64,000 bases of DNA from Bacteriovoracaceae bacterium (GCA_020630335.1 JAHDBN010000002.1:1-64000); one strand, 5' to 3'; shown: positions 9,018-18,366, counted from the stretch's first letter. The notes: generated by a model from the letters alone, not told the origin. A program made the numbers and translations.

Positions 9018-10271
9018 ATGGCAGATGCATTAAGTATTAGCGAATTATATAAAGAACTAAAATTTCATGTTGAAACAAGTTTTTCCTCTATGAAAATTTA
9101 TGGTGAGTTGGGAAGTTTTGTGAAATCTCAAGTTGGCCATTATTACTTTAGCCTAAAAGATGAAGAGTCATTAATTAACTGCGCATTGTTTCGATTTGAT
9201 GCCCAAGGAAATAAAGATTTAATCAGTATAAAAGAGGGAGATCAAGTCCTTATTACAGGGAAAGTTACCTTGTATAATAAAAGATCAAACGTTCAAATTA
9301 TAGTGAAATCAATAAAAGCGTTAAACAAGCAAGGCCTTTTAAAAGAAAAGTTTGAAAAATTAAAAATAAAACTTTCTAAGGAAGGACTTTTTGATGTTTC
9401 AAGAAAAAAAAGAATTCCAGCTAATCCCAAAAGAGTTGCAGTGATATCTTCTGTTAATGCTGCAGGCTTAACTGATTTCTTAACTATCATGAAGAGAAAT
9501 TGTTTTTTTTATGACTTGCTCGTTGTTCCTTGCTTAGTTCAAGGTGAGAAAGCTCCTGCTAGTATTAAAAGTGCTTTAAAGAAAGTTGAAGCTTTAGATG
9601 ATATTGACGTGGTTCTTTTAACTAGGGGAGGAGGGAGTTTAGAAGATCTTTGGTGTTATAATGACGAATCCTTGGTACGAATGATTTCAGAATATGAAAT
9701 TCCTATCATAACAGCAATTGGGCATGAAAGAGATAATAGCCTTGCTGACTTTTCTTCAGACTTGAGATTAGAAACACCATCAGCAGCTGCGGAATATCTT
9801 AGTCAAAACCAATCAGAACTCTTAAATGTCTTTGAAAGTTCCAAGAGATCTTTATCTCGTTTAAAAGAAACTCTGTTTAACACTTATCAGATGAAGCTAG
9901 AAAAATGCTCTCCTAAAAAATCCCTACAATATATTCTTGGGAAACATAATTATTACATGAAGAAGTTAAGAAAGAATTCTCCTCAGAACTTTCTAGAAAA
10001 AATAGATTATTACGGATTAGTTATGCGCTTAGAGGATTGCAGGAATAAATTTGATTCTCAAATACAAAATTTGCAAATGACTCTTAGAGGAAAGTTAAAT
10101 AGAATTGAAAGTGTTTTAAATACTACAAACCCTAAAAATGTTTTAAAGCGAGGTTTTAGTTATATATCGGTAGACGATAAAGTTATAGGAAGTCTAAAAG
10201 ATTTTAAGAAGAATGAAAGAGAGAAAGTTATTATTAATTTCCATGATGGGAAAAAAGAACTAAAGGGTTGA
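9018..10271 (+). CDS. xseA: Exodeoxyribonuclease VII large subunit
   Basis: A 417-residue protein with an N-terminal OB-fold domain (~8-105, FVKSQVGHYYFSLKDE and ALFRFDAQGN) and the catalytic core with VAVISSVNAAGLTDFL, LTRGGGSLEDLWCYND and AIGHERDNSLADFSSD, all standard for XseA. With XseB it degrades single-stranded DNA into short oligonucleotides. No xseB is visible in the window. There is no Shine-Dalgarno; TATATT at 9006-9011 lies 6 nt before the ATG, so a leaderless transcript is possible, although the gene also lies only 24 bp behind the S41 peptidase. Confidence 0.92.
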   Translation: MADALSISELYKELKFHVETSFSSMKIYGELGSFVKSQVGHYYFSLKDEESLINCALFRFDAQGNKDLISIKEGDQVLITGKVTLYNKRSNVQIIVKSIKALNKQGLLKEKFEKLKIKLSKEGLFDVSRKKRIPANPKRVAVISSVNAAGLTDFLTIMKRNCFFYDLLVVPCLVQGEKAPASIKSALKKVEALDDIDVVLLTRGGGSLEDLWCYNDESLVRMISEYEIPIITAIGHERDNSLADFSSDLRLETPSAAAEYLSQNQSELLNVFESSKRSLSRLKETLFNTYQMKLEKCSPKKSLQYILGKHNYYMKKLRKNSPQNFLEKIDYYGLVMRLEDCRNKFDSQIQNLQMTLRGKLNRIESVLNTTNPKNVLKRGFSYISVDDKVIGSLKDFKKNEREKVIINFHDGKKELKG

Positions 10272-10273
10272 TA

Positions 10274-11104
10274 GTGAAAAGTGTTATCAGTATTTTATTC
10301 CTAACTTTTTTAGTAAACGCAAAAACGCTTGTTATTAGTCCTGGGCATGTAGGATTTTTTGAAATAAAAAATTCTTCAAATTTAAAGCAAGGAGCTTATC
10401 TTCTTTGTGAAGATCAAGTTCATTTTCCTTTAATAACAGAAGAAAAAATCTCAGGTTATTTGGCAGAGTCCTATTTCTCAAAGCGCGATAGAGCTTTTTG
10501 CCAAGTATATAATGAATTTGGTAACCCTGTTAATTTGTCTTTAAATTTAAAAATACAACCTTTTAAATATAGAAAAGAATACTTAAAAGTAGATAAGAAG
10601 AAAGTTCATCCAAGTAAATCCAATCAAATAAGAATTAAAGAAGAAAAAAATCTGCTAGAAAGTATTTACGAGTTTAGTGAAAGTGAATATTTATTCAAAG
10701 AGCCTTTTTCAAGGCCCTTAAAGTCCAAAGTAACTAGTTCTTTTGGTAAGAAAAGAATTTTTAATAGAACTCATCAAACTCAACACTTGGGAACAGATTT
10801 TAGAGCAGCGTTGGGAAAAAATATTCCAGTCGCTAATACAGGAAGAGTAGTTTTAGTGAAGGACTTATTTTATTCCGGTAAAACCGTTATAGTTGATCAC
10901 GGCAAAGGAATTTTTACCTTATATGGGCATTTAAGTAAGGTTCATGTCGAAGAAGGACAATTAATAAGAAAGTTTCATATTGTAGGAGAGTCAGGATCAA
11001 CTGGTCGCTCAACGGCTCCACATCTTCATTGGGGAGCAATTATAAATGCTCATTTAGTAGATGGAATGACTCTTATCAAAGCAAGTGAAAGGCATTTTAG
11101 ATAA
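10274..11104 (+). CDS. M23 family metallopeptidase with intact zinc site
   Basis: A 276-residue protein. I prefer GTG 10274 because TAAAGGG sits 6 nt upstream; an in-frame TTG at 10268 is the alternative. It has a signal peptide (about 1-18), a ~130-residue N-terminal part of unknown type and a C-terminal LytM/M23 domain. All zinc and catalytic residues are present: HLGTD (~170), DHGKG with LYGHL (~209-218) and HLHWG (~250). It should cleave peptide cross-bridges of peptidoglycan in the periplasm, or of prey peptidoglycan if exported. It contrasts with the inactive LytM domain of the EnvC-like protein upstream. Confidence 0.85.
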   Translation: MKSVISILFLTFLVNAKTLVISPGHVGFFEIKNSSNLKQGAYLLCEDQVHFPLITEEKISGYLAESYFSKRDRAFCQVYNEFGNPVNLSLNLKIQPFKYRKEYLKVDKKKVHPSKSNQIRIKEEKNLLESIYEFSESEYLFKEPFSRPLKSKVTSSFGKKRIFNRTHQTQHLGTDFRAALGKNIPVANTGRVVLVKDLFYSGKTVIVDHGKGIFTLYGHLSKVHVEEGQLIRKFHIVGESGSTGRSTAPHLHWGAIINAHLVDGMTLIKASERHFR

Positions 11105-12555
11105 TGTCTTCTTTTCTTAGATCAGATATTTTTTCAAATACCCAATCTTTTCTAAGTTCTGGAATAGAAAAATTTATTCCTAAAAATCATGAAAATTCTT
11201 CTTCTGGGATAGAAGTTTATTTAAGCTCAGAAGATATTATAGAGCATAATGAGTATCGATTTCAAAGAGACAAACAAGAGTCGATACTAGAGTTTTTTTT
11301 AAGAGTTCATCTCAAAACTAATCAAATTGAAGGGAATCTTTATTCAGACTTTGAAAGTTTTCTTGAATCTAGTCGAGAACGTTTAGAATCTTTCAATCAA
11401 AATAAAATAGAATTATCTGAAGAAGAATCTTTAGAGTTGTCAGAGTTTTATAACAAACTATTAACTTATCAAGGCGAAAAACATCCCTTTCTTTATTTTT
11501 CATCTTTAATATCAAAAGGAGATATAGAAAAAGGGCAAATATTCTTTGATGATCCTTCATATTCAAACCAATATAATTTTCTTGATATTGAAAGTTTAAA
11601 AATAAATGGATTTAAATATTTTATTTTCTTGAATCAAAGAAAAGCTCTTCACCACTTACATGTCTGTCATCAGATAAAATTATTATTAGAAGATTTTTCT
11701 AACCAGACAACTGTTCCGATTGCTCTGTTTAATGCATTTGGGGATCTTTATTTACATAATAGAGCATACAGGGATTTGAATATTTTAGGTAACGAAACTA
11801 TAAAACTCTTAGAAAGTGATAGGTTAGAAAGAGAAGGGCAAGTATTTACTGTAAAGAAAGAAAAAATTGAAGTTGATAATGCTTTTTATACTCTTTTTGT
11901 TTTTATTAGAGAGATGAATTTTTCAGATAATTTTATTAATTCTGATGAGCTTGGAATCATTACAGGATCAATTGCTCATGAGCTTAACAATCCTATCGGA
12001 GGCATTCTCTCTGGAGTAGAAGTGTTATTGCTAATTTCTCAAGGGTTAAATGAGACTCAAAAAGATTTTCTCTCAGAAATTAAAAGCAGTGCTCTTCGTT
12101 GCAGTAAACTGGTTAAAACTTTTTTAGGGTTTTCCAAAAAAGTCTTGGTCGATGATGAGAATGTAAACTTTTCTGAAGCGATTGATCAAGCAGCTACACT
12201 ATTACGGACTCGTTTAGTTGAAAGTAATATCAATTTGAAAATCAACAAAGATAAACTCTCAGAAATTGATATTAAGAATCGTTCAGTATGGACGATGATT
12301 CTTTATATTATTTTTTCTAATCTTTTAAATATGGCCCTTAGAAACCAATTGATTACAGGAAAAAGTATAGGGAATATCGAGATATCATTTGAAAGCCTCA
12401 TGGGACGCGGGTTGAAAATGAATTTTGGAAATACTTATGAAAAGTCAGTATATGATGAGCTCTTGCTATCAACTTTCTTTTTTCATTTATTAGAAAAAGA
12501 GTCATTGAAGTTAGTCATGGAGAGCAATGAGTTAGTCTTTATAAATGATAATTAG
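11104..12555 (+). CDS. Histidine-kinase-like protein with degenerate ATPase domain
   Basis: A 483-residue protein without a signal peptide, starting in a TAATG overlap with the M23 gene. The N-terminal ~280 residues are a non-transmembrane region with possible sensor folds. Residues ~286-350 form a HisKA dimerisation helix pair with the phospho-acceptor motif AHELNNPIGG. The C-terminal ATPase domain is short and eroded: an N-box-like SNLLNMAL is present, but the DxGxG motif is replaced by MNFGN and no GTGLGL segment is found. It may be a kinase-dead scaffold or phosphotransfer partner. No response regulator is adjacent. The stop overlaps the convergent exonuclease gene by 17 bp. Confidence 0.7.
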   Translation: MSSFLRSDIFSNTQSFLSSGIEKFIPKNHENSSSGIEVYLSSEDIIEHNEYRFQRDKQESILEFFLRVHLKTNQIEGNLYSDFESFLESSRERLESFNQNKIELSEEESLELSEFYNKLLTYQGEKHPFLYFSSLISKGDIEKGQIFFDDPSYSNQYNFLDIESLKINGFKYFIFLNQRKALHHLHVCHQIKLLLEDFSNQTTVPIALFNAFGDLYLHNRAYRDLNILGNETIKLLESDRLEREGQVFTVKKEKIEVDNAFYTLFVFIREMNFSDNFINSDELGIITGSIAHELNNPIGGILSGVEVLLLISQGLNETQKDFLSEIKSSALRCSKLVKTFLGFSKKVLVDDENVNFSEAIDQAATLLRTRLVESNINLKINKDKLSEIDIKNRSVWTMILYIIFSNLLNMALRNQLITGKSIGNIEISFESLMGRGLKMNFGNTYEKSVYDELLLSTFFFHLLEKESLKLVMESNELVFINDN

Positions 12556-13807
12556 GGTAATCATCATTGGTATGTGTTAACAAAAATTCACCTAGTTGTT
12601 TAGAGTAGTTTTTTAAATCTTCTGGTGATAGTTTCTTTGAGAAACGAAGTGATTTTTTAGGGTGTTTTAAAATAGAGTTTAGTATTAGATCTTCAATTTT
12701 TCTTAACTCGTCATTCTTTCTGGGTTTTTGTGTTCTTTGTTTGGACATGAGATGAAAAGATTTTTTTACTTGCCCAGGAGCTTTAAAAATTTTAGGAGAT
12801 CTTAAACTAAGGTTTTTTGAATTTAGAATAATGAAATGATCTTTAATTATATGTGGTAGTAAGACATAATTAAATTTAGAGTAAGAAGATTCTAAGTCTC
12901 TTTCATAATTTAATTTTTGATATAAAGATTTTAAAACAAAATCTCTGTTTTCTTTTTCAATATTTAAAAAATAATCTTTAAACACTATTAATGCCTGGGA
13001 TAACGATCCTTGAAGTTGAATTGTTACTTTTTGATAATCCTTAGGAAATAAATTTTTTAGCTCTACTAGAGAAAAAAGATCTTTATGGTAGGGGATGACA
13101 CTTGTTAGAGATCCTTGAGCCCCTTTAAATGATAAGCAGTAGTAAAAGTTAGTTTGAGAGATTTCTGATAACTTTTTTTCTATAAAAGATGTATCTTTTG
13201 CATCTAAATGTATTCTATCCATTTCAAATTTATTTTTAGGATAATAGATTTGATTAATCTTTTTAATATTTTTAACGGCAAAGATTTCTAAAAATTTGAT
13301 AAGTATTTGAGCTGTCAAAACAGTATCCGATAGAGCTCTATGAGCATTTTTAAAATCGATATTAAAAAGATTAGCTAGATAGGTTAAATTCGATTTTTGT
13401 ATCTCAGGTAAGAGATGCTTTGTCATAATATGAGTACAGATAGATCTGTTTGCTAGTTTATCTCGGCCTAGTCTCGTTAAAACACTATTAAAAAATGGCA
13501 CATCAAAAGCAGCATTATGAGCAACTAGAATGTCATCTCCTATGAATGCTAGAATTTCATCAATAACATCTTCAATAAGCGGTTTATCTTTTAAGTCTTT
13601 TTGTTTGGTAGAGGTAAGTTTTTGAACATAAATAGGTATGTTGATTTCTGGGTTTATTCTAAATTCAAGAGAATCAGTGATTTCTAAATTTCTAATTCGC
13701 ACTAAACCAATTTCAAAAATTTTATCATTCTCGTGGTTTCCGCCAGTTGTCTCTAAGTCGATACAACAAAAATTAAGAGAAGAAACTAATGCTCTGGCAT
13801 CACTCAT
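12539..13807 (-). CDS. DEDDh 3'-5' exonuclease (DnaQ-like) with long C-terminal extension
   Basis: A 422-residue protein from the ATG at 13807, which shares one base with the stop of the nucleoside phosphorylase gene (TAATG). An in-frame TTG at 13816 is less likely. Residues ~10-175 hold the DnaQ-like fold with Exo I DLETTG, Exo II AHNAAFDVPFF and the Exo III-type HRALSDT, giving the complete DEDDh set. The C-terminal ~240 residues are basic and not recognised. The length exceeds a bare polymerase III epsilon subunit. Being last in an operon with two nucleoside phosphorylases, it may help recycle nucleic acid to nucleosides, but a replication or repair role is equally possible. Confidence 0.8.
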   Translation of the reverse strand: MSDARALVSSLNFCCIDLETTGGNHENDKIFEIGLVRIRNLEITDSLEFRINPEINIPIYVQKLTSTKQKDLKDKPLIEDVIDEILAFIGDDILVAHNAAFDVPFFNSVLTRLGRDKLANRSICTHIMTKHLLPEIQKSNLTYLANLFNIDFKNAHRALSDTVLTAQILIKFLEIFAVKNIKKINQIYYPKNKFEMDRIHLDAKDTSFIEKKLSEISQTNFYYCLSFKGAQGSLTSVIPYHKDLFSLVELKNLFPKDYQKVTIQLQGSLSQALIVFKDYFLNIEKENRDFVLKSLYQKLNYERDLESSYSKFNYVLLPHIIKDHFIILNSKNLSLRSPKIFKAPGQVKKSFHLMSKQRTQKPRKNDELRKIEDLILNSILKHPKKSLRFSKKLSPEDLKNYSKQLGEFLLTHTNDDYPNYHL

Positions 13808-14640
13808 TAAGAACAAAGTCCTAATAAAAAGTTTTTAACAAGTGTTGAAAATTTTTCCATTGCCTTGTTCGCTTCATGTTTGACATCGTTATGATCAAGG
13901 ATTTGATCAATAAGTCCTGCGCCATAATTAGTGATACAAGCAATTCCTAAAATCTTTAATCCAATATGTTTAGCAGCAATGGCTTCAGGAACAGTACTCA
14001 TTCCAACCATGTCACCACCAAGATTTCTAAACATTTTAATTTCAGCTGGCGTTTCATAACTAGGGCCTGCAACGTGAAAGTAAACTCCTTCATGAAGAGT
14101 AATTTCTTGTTTCAATGCAAGTTCTTTTAATGTTTCTCTAAATTCATTTAGATAAATTTCAGTCATATCAGGAAATCTTGGTCCCATTTCAATATTTTTA
14201 CCATGAAGAGGATTTCTTCCAGAGAAGTTAATATGATCTTTTATGACGACTAAATCTCCTGGTCTATAATTAGGATTTAAAGATCCAGAGGCATTTGTTA
14301 ATACCAAGTTTTCAACGCCACATAGTTTTAACGATCTTATAGGAAAGTTTATCTCATGATCTGAATGTCCTTCATAATAATGAAGCCTTCCTTTTTGAAA
14401 AACTACAGTAGAGCTTTTTATTTGAGCAAAAACTAATTCTCCAGAATGCCCAGAAACAGAAGGAGATTTGTAATGAGGAATATCTGAAAACTTAAGTGCA
14501 AATGATTTTTCAAAAGTATCAGCAAAAGGGCCAAGACCAGATCCAAGAACAACAAGTGTTTCAGGCTTTTGATAATCGTGTTTTTTTAATTCACTTAAGA
14601 TATAATCAGATGCAACTTGTAACTGTTCTAGATATTTCAT
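13807..14640 (-). CDS. Purine nucleoside phosphorylase (trimeric PNP type)
   Basis: A 277-residue protein with the family marks VLGSGLGPFADTF, GRLHYYEGH, TNASGSLNP, FHVAGPSYETPAEIKMF and MVGMSTVPEAIAAKH. These are the phosphate- and purine-binding segments of inosine/guanosine-type PNP. It cleaves purine (deoxy)nucleosides with phosphate to the free base and (deoxy)ribose 1-phosphate in the cytoplasm. It overlaps the upstream pyrimidine phosphorylase by 4 bp and the downstream exonuclease by 1 bp, so the three are clearly one operon. Confidence 0.93.
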   Translation of the reverse strand: MKYLEQLQVASDYILSELKKHDYQKPETLVVLGSGLGPFADTFEKSFALKFSDIPHYKSPSVSGHSGELVFAQIKSSTVVFQKGRLHYYEGHSDHEINFPIRSLKLCGVENLVLTNASGSLNPNYRPGDLVVIKDHINFSGRNPLHGKNIEMGPRFPDMTEIYLNEFRETLKELALKQEITLHEGVYFHVAGPSYETPAEIKMFRNLGGDMVGMSTVPEAIAAKHIGLKILGIACITNYGAGLIDQILDHNDVKHEANKAMEKFSTLVKNFLLGLCS

Positions 14641-15947
14641 ATTTTTAATACCTTTGAAATAAGTTTTGGTTTTTGAACCTTGGACTTACTAATAGAAATG
14701 ATGTCCTCTTGAAAATCTTTTACAATTTTTTTTACTAAAGGATTTTGTTTCGCATGATGATATATTGTAAGTATCGGCTCACCTTTTTTTATTTTATCAC
14801 CAATTTTTTTATGAAAATCAAATCCAACACTATGATCAATTTTTTGGCCAGTAACTTTACGACCTCCACCTAGATCTACCAATCTTAATCCTATCTCTGC
14901 ATTTTTAAATGATGAAAGGTATCCATTACTTTTAGCTTTAACTATTGTTTCTTTCTTTGCCACTTTTAAATTATCAAGACTTGCTAATTTCCCACCTTGA
15001 GATTTAACAACCTTTCTGAAAATTTCATAAGCCTTTCCAGATTTAATAGCATCCCTACATTTCACTCTTGCCTCTTTTACAGTCTTTGCTTTCTTCGCGA
15101 GTAAAACCATATAAGCAGCCAGTTCAACACTTAAATCAGTTAAATCTTTTGGGCCTTCACCTTTTAGAGTTTGTACGGATTCAAGTATTTCAAGAGAGTT
15201 TCCAACTTTATTTCCAAGAGGTTGAGACATATCGGTAAGTAGGGCAGCGGCACTTTTGTTAAACTGCTTAGCTGTTCCCAAAATTGATTTTGCAAGCTCC
15301 GTTGCTCTCTTGGGAGTTTTCATGAATGAGCCAGAACCTGTTTTTATATCCATGACTATTCCATTAGCTCCCTCTGCTAATTTTTTAGACATAATAGAAG
15401 CAGTAATTAGTGGAATCGATTCAATGGTTGCTGTTACGTCACGAATACTATAGATGAGTCCATCGGCAGGAGCGATTTTTTTTGTTTGAGCACTCAACAC
15501 AAAATCATTTTTTTTAAGTAGCTCCTTAAATTTCTTTGAATTAATTGCAGTTTTAAAACCTTCAATGGATTCTACTTTATCTATCGTTCCACCAGTATGG
15601 CCAAGTCCACGTCCAGCAATCATAGGAACCTTTACTCCACAAGCAGCGGCAATTGGCCCTAAGATAAATGATGCCTTATCTCCAATCCCACCAGTTGAAT
15701 GTTTATCTACATAATGAGCTCCACTAAATTTTAATTTTTCTCCACTATCAAGCATAACTTTAGTGAGATGTGCAGTTTCTTCAGTAGTCATACCATTTAG
15801 ATAGATAGCCATTAATAACGCAGAGAGTTGGTATTTATGAACTTTTCCTGAAACACAAGATTCAACGAACCATTTGATTTCTTCAAAACTTAATTCTTTC
15901 TTATTTTTCTTAGAAGCTATGATGTTATAGGCTGTAAAATCGCTCAT
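14637..15947 (-). CDS. Thymidine/pyrimidine-nucleoside phosphorylase
   Basis: A 436-residue protein with the glycosyltransferase family 3 and PYNP domain order. Visible motifs are the glycine-rich phosphate site VDKHSTGGIGDKASF and the family signature MIAGRGLGHTGGTIDK, followed by SGSFMK and the C-terminal PYNP domain around LRLVDLGGGRKVTGQKID. The enzyme converts pyrimidine nucleosides to base plus (deoxy)ribose 1-phosphate; whether it is DeoA or Pdp cannot be settled here. AGGGA lies 5 nt before the ATG. It is the first gene of the leftward operon and is divergent from nupC. Confidence 0.92.
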   Translation of the reverse strand: MSDFTAYNIIASKKNKKELSFEEIKWFVESCVSGKVHKYQLSALLMAIYLNGMTTEETAHLTKVMLDSGEKLKFSGAHYVDKHSTGGIGDKASFILGPIAAACGVKVPMIAGRGLGHTGGTIDKVESIEGFKTAINSKKFKELLKKNDFVLSAQTKKIAPADGLIYSIRDVTATIESIPLITASIMSKKLAEGANGIVMDIKTGSGSFMKTPKRATELAKSILGTAKQFNKSAAALLTDMSQPLGNKVGNSLEILESVQTLKGEGPKDLTDLSVELAAYMVLLAKKAKTVKEARVKCRDAIKSGKAYEIFRKVVKSQGGKLASLDNLKVAKKETIVKAKSNGYLSSFKNAEIGLRLVDLGGGRKVTGQKIDHSVGFDFHKKIGDKIKKGEPILTIYHHAKQNPLVKKIVKDFQEDIISISKSKVQKPKLISKVLKI

Positions 15948-16049
15948 TTAATCCCTAATGTTTAAAAAGACATATTATATGATTTGATTCCTTAAGTCAT
16001 ATGAAAATTCTTCTTGAAAGCAGAGCATAAACGTAATAAAAACCATAAC

Positions 16050-17264
16050 ATGGATAGATTAATTTCAGTATTAGGTCTTTTTGTTTTTTTACTTATAGCT
16101 TTTCTTTTAAGTTCTGATCGAAAATCGATTAATTGGCGCTTGGTAATAACAGGTGTTTTGTCTCAATTCCTACTCGCATTAATCATTTTAAAAACAGATT
16201 TAGGTTTGAATTTTTTTGCTGGAGCAAAAGATATGTTCCAAGCAATTATGGATTATACAGATGAAGGATCAAAGTTTATTTTTGGTGGACTACATAACCA
16301 GGAAAAAATTGGTTTTTCTTTTGCTGTGATGGTGCTTCCCACAATTATTTTTATGAGTACTTTGATGAGTGTTCTTTATCACATGGGAGTGATGCAAAAA
16401 GTTGTTCAGTTTTTTGCATGGGTTATGATGAAAATCATGGGAACTTCTGGAGCTGAGTCTTTAAGTGCAGCGGCGAATATATTCTTAGGACAAACTGAAG
16501 CTCCACTTACTGTAAAACCTTATATTGATGATATGACAAAGTCTGAATTAATGGCATTAATGACTGGTGGTATGGCCACTGTCGCTGGCGGTGTTTTAGC
16601 TGCTTATGTTGGACTTGGAATTAATGCAGGTCACCTGCTTGCTGCCTCAGTAATGTCAGCACCTGCTGCATTAGTATGTGCAAAGCTTTTAGTTCCAGAA
16701 ATGAGTAAATCCAAAACAGCAGGAAACGTAACTCTAAAATTTGAAAAAACATCTGTGAACTTAATTGAAGCGGCGGCTAATGGTGCAGCAGAAGGATTAA
16801 AGCTAGCCGTTAATGTAGGTGCTATGCTTTTAGCTTTTATCGCTTTGATTGCCTTGCTAAATGGTTTACTTGCACTTTTTGGAAGTTTCATCGGCGTTCC
16901 AGGATTGAGCTTTGAATTGATAATGGGATATCTCTTTATGCCAATCTCATTTGTTATGGGAGTTCCTTGGCACGAAGCTCATCAGGTAGGTGTTTTCTTG
17001 GCCAAGAAATTAGTTCTTAATGAGTTTGTAGCTTATTTAGATTTAAACGCTGTAAAAGATACTCTCTCTGAGCGTTCAGTAATTATATCTACTTATGCTC
17101 TTTGTGGGTTTGCTAATTTTAGTTCTATTGCGATTCAGGTTGGTGGCATTGGGACAATTGCTCCTCAAAGAAAGAGTGATCTTGCTAAATTAGGTGTTAA
17201 ATCATTAGTAGGTGGAACTCTTGCTTGCTTGATGACCGCTACTATTGCCGGAATTTTGATTTAG
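16050..17264 (+). CDS. nupC: NupC-type concentrative nucleoside transporter
   Basis: A 404-residue integral membrane protein. I place the start at ATG 16050 because the protein then begins MDRLISVLGLF, matching the start of known NupC proteins; an in-frame TTG at 16014 is possible. It has about ten hydrophobic segments. Conserved CNT features include NIFLGQTEAPLTVKP (~151-165), the central glycine-rich segment, GVPWHEAHQVG and LCGFANFSSIAIQVGG. It imports nucleosides with cations across the inner membrane. It is divergent from the phosphorylase operon, so uptake and cleavage of nucleosides are encoded back to back. Confidence 0.92.
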   Translation: MDRLISVLGLFVFLLIAFLLSSDRKSINWRLVITGVLSQFLLALIILKTDLGLNFFAGAKDMFQAIMDYTDEGSKFIFGGLHNQEKIGFSFAVMVLPTIIFMSTLMSVLYHMGVMQKVVQFFAWVMMKIMGTSGAESLSAAANIFLGQTEAPLTVKPYIDDMTKSELMALMTGGMATVAGGVLAAYVGLGINAGHLLAASVMSAPAALVCAKLLVPEMSKSKTAGNVTLKFEKTSVNLIEAAANGAAEGLKLAVNVGAMLLAFIALIALLNGLLALFGSFIGVPGLSFELIMGYLFMPISFVMGVPWHEAHQVGVFLAKKLVLNEFVAYLDLNAVKDTLSERSVIISTYALCGFANFSSIAIQVGGIGTIAPQRKSDLAKLGVKSLVGGTLACLMTATIAGILI

Positions 17265-17340
17265 AAAACATTTCTCTCAAGTATTTTGATCATTTTTCTT
17301 AAGCAAACATAAATCTTATTATTTTATTATAATTAATTTC

Positions 17341-18366
17341 ATGGCTAAACTTTTAATCCTTGTCTTTACTTATAATATTTATGCTTTGAATTTTTGTGAA
17401 AAAGCTTTAACTTTTTTTCGTTCTAATCCTCAAATTCAAAATTATTCAGAGTCTTATCATAAACTCAAGGATGTCTCTTACAAGGATCATGTCTTAATTA
17501 CTAAAAGTAAAAATAACGTTATAGAAGCTTATGTTGAAGGGGCAACTACTAAGACTATTCGTATAAGTGTTGATTCAAAAATAAAAGAAATTAAATTAAA
17601 AAACATCGAAGAGATTACAATTTTAAAAAAAAATACAGATGAAAGTTTAAAGTCTAAAAAATTTGAGAGAGTGCAAAAATATTTCAAGCAGAAAGATTCA
17701 GAACTAAAAACATGGACTGTCCTTAAGGATAAGAAACTAGAAGAAATTCAATTAATTAAAACTTTATCAAAAGAAGAAAAGATAAAGAAAATGCTTGAAG
17801 CATCTGCTGATTTAAGAGCTTTAATTAAAGAAAAATTTGGAATTGATCGAATAGGATATCATTTTAACTTGCATGGCGGAGCTGCAATTGACTATGTTAA
17901 TGCAGGAGGAATTAGAGTAGGTGTAAGTGATCCGGCTGCTCAGTATGGAATACTTGATAGAAACTTTGATCCTAGACCTAAAGTTTTCTTTTTCGATAGT
18001 AAATATGTAGACGATTATAAAGTTTTGAATGAAGCGAATCCTGCAAACACATTCGGAGGAGGGCGAATGGGAAATATACTCATGCTTTTCGACTTAAATA
18101 GCTCCTTTATAAAAAAAGCTGAATCAGAGAATGGAATTTTAAGTAGAAATGAAATTTCGATTACTTATAAACCTGAATGGTTAAAAGCTCAAAATGAGAA
18201 AAATGAGCTTCAAGGTAGTGTAGGAATACTTGCTAAAGATTTCTTGGCTTATCCTTTTCATGTTTTTGAAGATACAAAAAAACTTTTAGGCCTGAGAAAG
18301 CTTTCAAGAGATGAGGAAACCTACGCGCACATCCTATTTCTTCAAGAGTTCTTTCGCTCTATTTAA
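17341..18366 (+). CDS. Secreted protein of unknown function
   Basis: A 341-residue protein with a signal-like N-terminus (about 1-16). The middle (~90-165) is Lys/Glu-rich and helical. The C-terminal half contains GYHFNLHGGAAIDYVNAGG, KVFFFDSKY and a glycine-rich FGGGRMGN. I do not recognise a family. The order of a His-containing strand, a helix ending in a Gly-Ile turn and a later aromatic strand loosely recalls ADP-ribosyltransferase folds, but no diagnostic triad can be assigned. TATAAT at 17328-17333 lies 7 nt before the ATG and no Shine-Dalgarno is present, suggesting a leaderless message. Confidence 0.55.
   Translation: MAKLLILVFTYNIYALNFCEKALTFFRSNPQIQNYSESYHKLKDVSYKDHVLITKSKNNVIEAYVEGATTKTIRISVDSKIKEIKLKNIEEITILKKNTDESLKSKKFERVQKYFKQKDSELKTWTVLKDKKLEEIQLIKTLSKEEKIKKMLEASADLRALIKEKFGIDRIGYHFNLHGGAAIDYVNAGGIRVGVSDPAAQYGILDRNFDPRPKVFFFDSKYVDDYKVLNEANPANTFGGGRMGNILMLFDLNSSFIKKAESENGILSRNEISITYKPEWLKAQNEKNELQGSVGILAKDFLAYPFHVFEDTKKLLGLRKLSRDEETYAHILFLQEFFRSI

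Noticed and set aside
12544-12568. Inverted repeat AATGATAATTA/TAATCATCATT at the convergent kinase/exonuclease ends
   Set aside because: One mismatch, AT-only pairing and no T-run; it also lies in coding sequence of the exonuclease, so it is weak evidence for termination.
15256-16891. Opposite-strand frames within the pyrimidine phosphorylase and nupC genes
   Set aside because: They are shadows of well-supported genes; the Ala/Ser-rich composition mirrors the coding strand.
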